Source: DUAL01 sp964452095
Lineage (GTDB): Bacteria > Bacteroidota > Bacteroidia > Flavobacteriales > BACL11
DNA: 11,744 nucleotides
Direction of reading: 5' to 3'
Assembly (NCBI GenBank): GCA_964452095.1
Contig: CAYVKX010000061.1
Span: forward strand, 1 to 11,744
Of this stretch, positions 1 through 5,902 are shown piece by piece. The first letter of the stretch is position 1; each line of letters begins with the position of its first letter. The notes under the pieces are model-generated. The model was not told the DNA's origin and did no database searches. It was given only the letters and a program-made list of their open reading frames with translations. A program made the translations under genes and the position numbers.

Positions 1-425
1 TTTATAATTATACTAATAAAAAATTATCTATTCCTAAATATTCAAGATTAATGCAAGTTGAATTTTTACCATATTTTGTTGAATCAGGTATTTATTGAAC
101 AAAAGAAATACCTAAAATTAAATATGTTATTGATTCTTTAACAGTAAAAGGAGTAGATATAAAAACTTTTGCGGTTGCTACAGAATTTGATAAAGAAGAA
201 TGGAAAACATTTATTAAAGAACAAAAAACAGAAGAATGGCTAAATGTAGCAGATATTAATCATGATACGGAGGGTAATCCGGTAGCAAGTAGTGATTGGA
301 GAGATAAATATGATATTTACTCTACTCCCGTTATTTATCTTTTAGATAAGGATAAGAAAATTATTGCCAAGCGAATAAACGACAAGCATATAGTTAAGAT
401 AATTGAGAGGGAGGAGGAAAAATAA
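1..425 (+). pseudogene. Thioredoxin-like (TlpA/DUF5106-type) protein, 3' part, in-frame TGA at the active site
   Basis: Read from base 3, the frame is open to TAA at 423-425 except for one TGA at 96-98 (codon 32). The sequence after the stop is clearly the C-terminal half of a Bacteroidota periplasmic thioredoxin-like protein: TKEIPKIKYVIDSL, then FAVATEFDKEEWKTFIKEQ, then NVAD, then YDIYSTPVIYLLDKDKKI, which contains the cis-Pro loop (STP) of the thioredoxin fold. In relatives the residues just before KEIP are a CxxC redox motif (typically FW..(C)GHC(K/T)KEIP, from family knowledge). Here the equivalent is YFVESGIY followed by TGA, so the second Cys position reads TGA and the first Cys is absent. 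Members normally reduce or isomerise disulfides, or sense redox state, in the periplasm, usually after a lipoprotein signal or an N-terminal domain that would lie left of the window. The stop codon is one base from the next gene's stop on the other strand. The fold assignment is fairly sure; calling it a pseudogene is inference, and error near a contig end is an alternative. Confidence 0.72.
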
Positions 426-426
426 A

Positions 427-939
427 TCATTTTTCTACAACTAACTTCTGATTATTATTTAACAAGTCATTTAATTTTTTCACTATTTCTCTTCCTGTTT
501 TTTTATCAATTGTAAAGTTTAGCTTTTTATTACATTTTTTCTGAAAATATCCAGTTTGATGTCCGCTAACACAAACCGCTTGTTGCATTTTTATTTTTAT
601 CCTATTATTCGAACATTTCATAATTGTATTGGATGTAATCCAATCTGCATCAAGATTTGAATTACATGATACAATTGCACTTTTTAACTTGTTTACAAAC
701 AATTTCGCTTCTTTTTCATTTATTTCTACTTCCCATTTACATGGTAAAGAATAGGTTTCATTTACTTTTTTCGCTTTTATTACAATACCTTTTTCTTTAT
801 TTTTCTGAGTTAAAGTAAAAGTAATATTCTTACTGTTTTTTTCATTTGTTTGAAATGAAACTAACTCAGTACGTACGACATCTTGAGAAAAAGAAATTTG
901 GCTAAATAAAACTAAAATTGAAAGGGTAAAATTTTTCAT
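427..939 (-). CDS. Small secreted cysteine-containing protein, function unknown
   Basis: This is a 170-residue protein that I do not recognise. Residues 1-19 (MKNFTLSILVLFSQISFSQ) form a typical Bacteroidota Sec signal peptide ending in the common SFSQ/AQ type cleavage region, so the product is probably exported. The mature part is Lys/Asn-rich, mostly predicted beta-type sequence, with five cysteines (about residues 67, 92, 109, 123 and 136) that could form disulfides in the periplasm or outside the cell. There is a short helical, charged C-terminus (EIVKKLNDLLNNNQKLVVEK). No lipobox Cys directly follows the signal, and no T9SS sorting domain is visible. It ends with TGA, the only terminal TGA in the window. 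The gene lies last in the minus-strand block, 72 bp after the T9SS cargo gene, and converges on the thioredoxin-like gene with a 1-bp gap. An AT-rich box TAAATTTT lies about 30 bp upstream of the start but is a poor match to a promoter. Confidence 0.75.
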   Translation of the reverse strand: MKNFTLSILVLFSQISFSQDVVRTELVSFQTNEKNSKNITFTLTQKNKEKGIVIKAKKVNETYSLPCKWEVEINEKEAKLFVNKLKSAIVSCNSNLDADWITSNTIMKCSNNRIKIKMQQAVCVSGHQTGYFQKKCNKKLNFTIDKKTGREIVKKLNDLLNNNQKLVVEK

Positions 940-1011
940 AACAAATTGGATATTGGTTTCTATGATAAAATTTACGGATTAAGCATGAAGATAGTTGCAG
1001 AAAAAAGAAAT

Positions 1012-1887
1012 TTACCGAATAATATGTAAAAACCCAAAGTCGTGATGTTTCCATCCTTCAAAATCTTGGAAATAAACTTCATAAATATAATTCCCTAAAG
1101 GCAGTTCCTTTCCGCTTTTGTTATGAGTGCCATCCCAACCATTTGCTCCAGCATTATCGCACACCAGTGTTTTAATGTTTTTTGTATAAAAGACTACTTC
1201 TCCCCTCATCTCATACACCTTAAAATAAAAAGTATTTTCTCTTATAGCGTGATAACTAAGGCAAAATCTATCGTTCACTCCATCCAAATCGGGCGTAAAA
1301 CTATTTGGAATAAAAATAAAATATTTGTCCTCTACCCATACTTGTTTAAAAGTAGTATCAGTACAATTATTGGCATCAGTTGTAATAAGAGTAACTTGGT
1401 AAATTCCCACAATAGTATCGAAAGTATGAGTGGGGTTTTGTGAATTATTAATTGCGGTATTATCGCCAAAATTCCATTGCCAAGCAGTTGCCCCAATAGT
1501 TTTATCTCTAAATTGTGTACTAGGATGCAAAACAGAAATAGTATCAGGATTTATAGAAAAATCTGCAGTAGGTGATTGCAAAATAGTTACCACAGCACTT
1601 CCACTGGCCGAACCTACTCCATTAGCATCTGAAACTGAAACTACAGAATAAACTCCTGCTACTGTTGTACTAATTATGTGAGGATTATTAGAAGAAGAAG
1701 TTGCGGGCTGATTTATCCCATCAATAGCATAAATTATATTCCAAGGGGCAGTTCCGTTCAAGCTGATTTCCACATCAATTGTTCCAGCATTATCGCACAA
1801 ATTTCCACCACCATAAATAAATGCCATATCTTGAGGAAAAGCTAAGATGCTAAAAAATAAGAAAAAAAGAAGAATTAAGTTTTTCAT
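1012..1887 (-). CDS. PKD-domain protein with gliding-motility-type T9SS C-terminal sorting domain
   Basis: This is a 291-residue exported protein. Residues 1-19 are a signal peptide (MKNLILLFFLFFSILAFPQ). Residues about 30-102 form an Ig-like beta domain of the sort found in SprB-like adhesins (CDNAGTIDVEISLNGTAPWN). Residues about 107-186 are a PKD domain with the hallmark WQWNFGD at 136-142 and a THTF..GIYQVTL ending. Residues about 189-291 match the gliding-motility-associated (type B) C-terminal domain: FIPNSFTPDLDGVNDRF at 192-208, GWDGTHNKSGKELPLGNYIY at 250-269, and a final HHDFGFLHIIR. By family knowledge such domains direct cargo through the outer membrane by the type IX system, and it is then attached or released at the surface. 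The length is short for this class, whose members often exceed 1000 residues, so it is probably a minimal adhesin or binding protein; its ligand is unknown. The start lies 13 bp after the Smr gene stop. An exact 17-base direct repeat inside the gene (1147-1163 and 1783-1799) encodes CDNAG twice. Confidence 0.9.
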   Translation of the reverse strand: MKNLILLFFLFFSILAFPQDMAFIYGGGNLCDNAGTIDVEISLNGTAPWNIIYAIDGINQPATSSSNNPHIISTTVAGVYSVVSVSDANGVGSASGSAVVTILQSPTADFSINPDTISVLHPSTQFRDKTIGATAWQWNFGDNTAINNSQNPTHTFDTIVGIYQVTLITTDANNCTDTTFKQVWVEDKYFIFIPNSFTPDLDGVNDRFCLSYHAIRENTFYFKVYEMRGEVVFYTKNIKTLVCDNAGANGWDGTHNKSGKELPLGNYIYEVYFQDFEGWKHHDFGFLHIIR

Positions 1888-1895
1888 TGTAAGGG

Positions 1896-1903
1896 CAAAC
1901 TTA
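1896..1903 (-). promoter_or_regulatory. Candidate -7 box TAAGTTTG for the T9SS cargo gene
   Basis: On the minus strand TAAGTTTG is an exact match to the Bacteroidota -7 consensus TAnnTTTG. Its first three bases are the stop codon of the upstream Smr gene, and the ATG of the secreted protein begins at 1887, so a transcript from here would have almost no leader. No clear TTTG -33 box is seen about 20 bases further upstream. An eight-base match can occur by chance in AT-rich DNA. Confidence 0.35.
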
Positions 1904-2434
1904 AGAAATAATTACTTCAGTAAATCCTGACTCATCAAAAAATTGCAAACTATAACCTCTTAATAATTGATGAATCTCTTTTTTTAGCACCCCTTGCCCT
2001 ATTCCGTGCACTACTTTTAATCTAGGAATTCCTTCATGCTTTGCAAAAGAAATACAATCCTCACATCTATTTAATTGAATCTGAATAATCTCAAAATTCT
2101 CTAAATGATGGTAATGTTCTATTAAATTTTCAATATGCAAATCGGCTTTAAATACAATTTGACTTATTTTATCATTAGAAAATTGAATAAATTTTTGAGA
2201 AGAAAAAGTAGGGTTTTCTTCTATTTCATCTTTTGAGTAAGAGAAGTTTCCATAAGCACCTTTATCATGCGTATCAGCTGGAAAAGGCATTAAATCTTTA
2301 ATAGCTACCAATTCCTCAAAGCCATTACTATTTAGCACTTTTGCTTTAGCATCTCCAATAAACATTAAAATGGTACCTTTATCATTTTCATTGATAAAAA
2401 GCACTCTATCCCCTGTCTTGAAATTATGACTCAT
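1901..2434 (-). CDS. Smr-domain protein with N-terminal KOW/DUF2027-like segment
   Basis: This is a 177-residue cytosolic protein with no signal peptide. Residues 1-50 (FKTGDRVLFINENDKGTILM ... AIKDLMPF) resemble the small barrel at the start of Bacteroidota DUF2027/Smr proteins. Residues 51-90 are a variable linker. Residues about 92-177 are an Smr domain, with the DLH motif at 98-100 (FKADLHIENL), IIQIQLNRCEDCISFAKHEG, the signature VVHGIGQGVLKKEI (HGIGQG at 143-148), and the end ESGFTEVII. Smr domains, named after MutS2, are nucleic-acid-binding and often endonucleolytic. In other bacteria related proteins act on branched DNA or on mRNA at stalled ribosomes, so the substrate here cannot be told from sequence. 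The length matches short Flavobacteriales members, so the gene looks complete. Its ATG directly abuts the TAA of the DUF2279 frame (TAAATG), suggesting translational coupling. The nonsense codon in that upstream gene could therefore reduce expression of this one. Confidence 0.88.
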   Translation of the reverse strand: MSHNFKTGDRVLFINENDKGTILMFIGDAKAKVLNSNGFEELVAIKDLMPFPADTHDKGAYGNFSYSKDEIEENPTFSSQKFIQFSNDKISQIVFKADLHIENLIEHYHHLENFEIIQIQLNRCEDCISFAKHEGIPRLKVVHGIGQGVLKKEIHQLLRGYSLQFFDESGFTEVIIS

Positions 2435-3346
2435 TTACAAATATAATGTGTGAAAATAGAATTTCCCATCACGCATCTCTAATGTTGGCATAGGAAATTT
2501 TAAGAAACCAAAAGTATGCAAAACAGAATTTACAAATTTTGAATTTGTTTTTATTCGATTTAAATCTATATCTAATGATAGGTAATATTGTCTTTTTCTC
2601 CAAACAGGTTTTCCTTCTTTTGGGTAGGGTTGGCTCATAAAATGAGCTCCATAACCCAAAGAAACAGATAGCCATTCTGGAATATGATCTTTTTGTAAAA
2701 ATGAATACATATTAAACGACAGCCAATATGTCTGTCCATTATAATCTTTAAGCGCTCTTTCAAGATGATTACTTCCTAATTGCTCTGGATTTTTCTCTGC
2801 CCATTATGTTGGTAGGAAGCAATAATTTAACTGTACTCTTTGCACATTCCACCAAAGAGCTTGAGAAACACAAAAAGCAGAGCCCATTGTATTAGCAATT
2901 AAATCTCCTGATGATGCTCCCCACTGCTTAGATGTTCCATCTAAAACCTCAATAACAGTTAAAAATAACGAACCTGTCATTCCACCATACCAAATTGATT
3001 CTTTTCTGCTAAAACCAGCCCATTCATATGCTTTAATTCCGGCAACTCCCATATAATAAGAGGATGACATATGCCCCATTTTGTCCATTTGCAACCACTC
3101 CTGATTATCATTTATAAAATGAAAACTACTTCTAGGATAATCGGCATACCAAAGTTGATTAAGACCAGACAAAGCAATAGTATAAGCACTCGCTTCCGAA
3201 ATTAAAAGAATGTTTTTCCTTTTCTTATTGGGATGATAAGAATTTCCAAATTCCCAATCACTAAATTTATTTTTAGAGTAAGACCTGTTTTGTGCAGATG
3301 CGGAAAGAATTACAAAAGAAAATAATATCAGAAACAGGCGTTTCAT
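2435..3346 (-). pseudogene. DUF2279 (YfiM-like) exported protein interrupted by an in-frame TAA
   Basis: A single frame of 303 sense/stop codons runs from ATG at 3346 to TAA at 2435-2437, broken once by TAA at 2804-2806 (codon 181). The part before the stop has a signal peptide (MKRLFLILFSFVILSASAQ), the DKMGH motif at 89-92, a hydrophobic GIKAYEW...GGMTGSLFLTVIEVLDG region and SSGDLIANTMG at 145-155, all typical of DUF2279. After the stop the same frame continues with WAEKNPEQLGSN, LKDYNGQTYWLSFN, IPEWLSVSLGYG, and RKRQYYLSLDIDLNRIKTNS to the end LEMRDGKFYFHTLYL. This is the expected family C-terminus. Without the stop the length (about 300 residues) is normal. The function of the family is not established; it is predicted to be periplasmic or envelope-located. 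The stop is one base from Lys, Glu or Gln codons. The gene abuts both neighbours (TAAATG on each side). An internal ATG at 2710 would restart only the last 91 residues. Confidence 0.85.
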
Positions 3347-4747
3347 TTAAAGAATAGTAGCCTTACAATCTGCCAAAATATCAAATACTTTTTCTTGATT
3401 TGAGCTTTCCGCATAAGTTCTTAAAACAGGCTCAGTTCCAGAAGGACGAATCATCAACCAGCTATCTGCATCAAAAAAGAATTTAAAGCCATCAATTGTT
3501 TCAATTCTTTCCACTTCATATTTACCAAACTTAGTGAATTTACCAGCTTTACAATCCTCAATAATGGTAAGTTTAGTATCGTTATCAATATGCAAATCAA
3601 TACGCTCAAATGCAAAAGGACCAACAATTTCATATACTTCTGCAATTAAATCTTCTAAAGACTTACCTGATTTTGCCATAAATTCAAATAAAATTAATCC
3701 CATCCAAATCCCATCTCTTTCAGGGATATGGCCAGCAGTTGCAATTCCTCCTGACTCCTCTCCTCCTAAAAGAACATCTTCAGTTACCATTTTTCCTGCA
3801 ATATGCTTAAATCCAATCTGGACAGTTTCTTGTTCTAATCCGTAATGTTTACACATTTGCTCAACTTTTACCGAGCAAGAAAAAGCAGTAACTACCTTCC
3901 CTGTCATTCCTTTATACTTTACCATATAATGAATTAGTAAAAGGATAATATGATGAGAGTCTACAAAATTACCTTTACTATCATAAAGTCCAATTCTATC
4001 AGCATCACCATCAGTAGCTAAACCACAATCCAAATCATTGTTTTTCATCAAGTCAGAAAACTCTTGCAAGTTTCTATGAATTGGTTCAGGAGCTGTACCT
4101 AAAAACCCAGGATTATCATCACAATGTAATAAAGTAGCATTTGGCAAAAGGCGTTTCACTGCATTCATTCCAGCTCCAAACATTGCATCATAAGCAAAAT
4201 TCATGTCAGAATTTCTAATTGCTTCCAAATCAAAGTTTTTCTCTGCATGTTTGCAATACATTTCTTCTAAATCAACATAAATTACTTTTCCATCAGCAAC
4301 TAAATCCTCTATTGAAATTGCATCTAAATCAATTGCATTTGTATCTGGAATTCTATTTTCTACATCAGTAATATCTGCAGGTAATAAAGGACCTCCAAAA
4401 TCACCTTTTAATTTAAACCCATTATAAGCTGGAGGGTTGTGAGAAGCAGTAATTACAACTCCCAAATTAGCATTTTCTTTAACAACTCCTAATGAAACCA
4501 TAGGTGTTGAAACAAATCCTTTTGCAATTTTTACAATAACACCTTTTGATGCTAATACCTTTGCAGTTGTTTCTGCAAACATTTCCCCAGAAAAACGGCA
4601 ATCATGCCCAATTACTACTGAAGGATTTTCAAATTTATCATTTAACCACTCGGCAACAGCACTACTTACTCTAGCAACATTATCAGTTGTATATTCTTTT
4701 GCAATGATTGCTCTCCAACCATCTGTACCAAACTTAATTTTTGTCAT
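3347..4747 (-). CDS. Phosphoglucomutase/phosphomannomutase family enzyme
   Basis: This is a 466-residue alpha-D-phosphohexomutase, a cytosolic enzyme that moves phosphate between C1 and C6 of hexose phosphates to supply nucleotide sugars for glycans, cell wall and storage polymers. All four family loops are intact: FGTDGWR at 6-12; the active-site phosphoserine loop TASHNPP at 100-106 with Ser102; the metal-binding loop DGDADR at 246-251; the sugar-specificity loop GGEESGG at 328-334; and the phosphate-binding RPSGTEP at 434-440. The length matches the family. TASHNPPAYNGFKLKG and GGEESGG favour a glucose/mannose mutase over phosphoglucosamine mutase GlmM, but the substrate cannot be settled by reading. 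The start at 4747 has a plausible promoter about 20-30 bp upstream within the 36-bp gap after mltG. The gene probably heads an operon with the DUF2279 and Smr genes, since its TAA touches the next ATG. Confidence 0.95.
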   Translation of the reverse strand: MTKIKFGTDGWRAIIAKEYTTDNVARVSSAVAEWLNDKFENPSVVIGHDCRFSGEMFAETTAKVLASKGVIVKIAKGFVSTPMVSLGVVKENANLGVVITASHNPPAYNGFKLKGDFGGPLLPADITDVENRIPDTNAIDLDAISIEDLVADGKVIYVDLEEMYCKHAEKNFDLEAIRNSDMNFAYDAMFGAGMNAVKRLLPNATLLHCDDNPGFLGTAPEPIHRNLQEFSDLMKNNDLDCGLATDGDADRIGLYDSKGNFVDSHHIILLLIHYMVKYKGMTGKVVTAFSCSVKVEQMCKHYGLEQETVQIGFKHIAGKMVTEDVLLGGEESGGIATAGHIPERDGIWMGLILFEFMAKSGKSLEDLIAEVYEIVGPFAFERIDLHIDNDTKLTIIEDCKAGKFTKFGKYEVERIETIDGFKFFFDADSWLMIRPSGTEPVLRTYAESSNQEKVFDILADCKATIL

Positions 4748-4766
4748 TTTCTTTTGTTTTTTTGTG

Positions 4767-4779
4767 GGTGCGAATTTAT
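4767..4779 (-). promoter_or_regulatory. Candidate promoter (-7 TAAATTCG) upstream of the phosphohexomutase gene
   Basis: The minus strand reads ATAAATTCGCACC here, identical over 13 bases to the sequence upstream of the thiolase gene (9976-9988). TAAATTCG (4771-4778) is one base from the Bacteroidota -7 consensus TAnnTTTG. The expected transcription start would leave a leader of about 20 bases, rich in A, before the ATG at 4747. No clear -33 TTTG is visible. Recurrence at two start regions and correct orientation support it. Confidence 0.5.
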
Positions 4780-4783
4780 AAAA

Positions 4784-5902
4784 TTAGCGCATAATCTTTC
4801 TTTTATTTAATGCTCTTCTGTATTTTTTAGCATTTTTACTATGCTGCTTTCCTGTTTTAGCAAAATTATGATATCCAGAAAAATCCTCTTTTGCACACAT
4901 AAATAAGTAATCATTTTCCTCAGCACTAAGTACTGCATCAATTGCATTTATTGAAGGCAAACAAATAGGTCCAGGAGGCAAGCCTTTGTGCAAATAGGTA
5001 TTGTATGGCGAATCTATTTTCAAATCTTTTGTCAGCACCCTTCTAATAGAAAAATTGCCAATGGCAAAAATAACTGTTGGGTCTGATTGTAATTTCATTC
5101 TTTTCTTTAATCGGTTAAGATAAAGCCGAGCAATAATTGGGCGTTCATCTTTTTTGTAGGATTCCATTTCCACAATGGAAGCAACTGTTGTTATTTCTTC
5201 TTTTGTAAGCCCAATTTCAGATGCTTTTTTTATTCTTTCTTTGTTCCAAAATTTATCATATTCTTTTAGCATTCTATTAACAAATTGCTTTGCGGATGTA
5301 TTCCAATAAAACTCATAAGTATTTGGAATAAATATTGATGAAATATTTTCTTTAGAAAATCCATTAGTATCTAAAAAAACAGAATCAGTAATTAAATTTA
5401 TAATTGATATTGAATCTGTTTCTATCTGACTTGATATTTTGCCCGCTAATTGCTGCTATGTCCTTAAATTATGAAACCGGATTTTCAAAGGTAGTTGGTT
5501 TCCAGAACGCAACATGTTTACTAAATCATTATTATTCATTTCCCTGTTAATAAAGTACCTTCCAGCTTTTACATTAAACTTAAAATTTTTCCTTTCCGCC
5601 ACCCATTCGAATGAGTTTTTATCGATAAGCAATCCTTCATTTGATAAAATGCGAATAACATCAGAAAATTTAGAATTGGTTGGAATATAAATGAATTGCT
5701 CTGTTTTTTTGTTAAGCGTGATGTTGGGTTGATACACATAGCTGTATAATCGGTGAGCTAAAAGAATGCCTAACAAAAAGATAATTCCAACAAAAGAGAT
5801 AATTACTTTTTTGATAAATGAGGGTTTCTTCTTTTTAAATTTTCTTCTTCTTTTCAACTTATAAATTCTGTAAAATTTGCATTGCTTTATGTTGTGGAGC
5901 AA
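4784..5902 (-). pseudogene. mltG: Endolytic murein transglycosylase MltG (YceG-like) interrupted by an in-frame TAG
   Basis: One frame of 373 codons encodes an MltG-type protein broken by a single TAG at 5456-5458 (codon 149). Before it are a very basic cytosolic N-terminus (LKRRRKFKKKKPSFIKK), one membrane helix at about 31-53, and a LysM-like domain (about 60-145) ending LKIRFHNLRT. After it the same frame continues QQLAGKISSQIETDS, FIPNTYEFYWNTS (191-203), then the catalytic region VASIVEMES with the conserved Glu at about 245, LQSDPTVIFAIG, and SPYNTYLHKGLPPGPI. MltG cuts nascent glycan strands at the outer face of the inner membrane and sets strand length. The stop lies before the catalytic domain, so the product up to it would be an anchored but inactive fragment. 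A Leu codon (TTG to TAG) is a likely ancestor because relatives usually have RTLEQLAG. ATG 5902 overlaps the cytochrome gene by 44 bp. A TTG at 5857, just after that gene's stop, would give a more usual N-terminus (MKRRRKFKKKK). Confidence 0.88.

Noticed and set aside
96..98. Selenocysteine at the TGA of the thioredoxin-like gene
   Set aside because: The partner cysteine is also lost, no stable hairpin is visible just after the TGA, and two other genes nearby carry unrelated nonsense codons.
417..435. Perfect 7-bp inverted repeat GAAAAAT/ATTTTTC with a 5-base loop over the convergent stops, a possible bidirectional terminator
   Set aside because: The stem is almost all A-T, hence weak, and such repeats are expected by chance in this AT-rich sequence.
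1123..1651. Plus-strand open frames opposite the T9SS cargo gene
   Set aside because: They are antisense to a clearly conserved protein, have no recognisable domains and show unnatural composition.
2435..2710. A separate 91-residue gene starting at ATG 2710
   Set aside because: It is in the same frame as the DUF2279 gene and encodes the normal C-terminus of that family, so it is a fragment and not an independent gene.
4784..5272. A stand-alone 162-residue transglycosylase gene
   Set aside because: The preceding 61 codons, up to the TAG, are open and match MltG (including FIPNTYEF), so it is the tail of the interrupted mltG.
5456..5458. Reassignment of TAG (or any stop) to an amino acid
   Set aside because: Only one in-frame TAG, TAA and TGA each occur across about 3,500 codons, and TAA and TGA clearly end other genes. 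A reassigned codon should recur many times.
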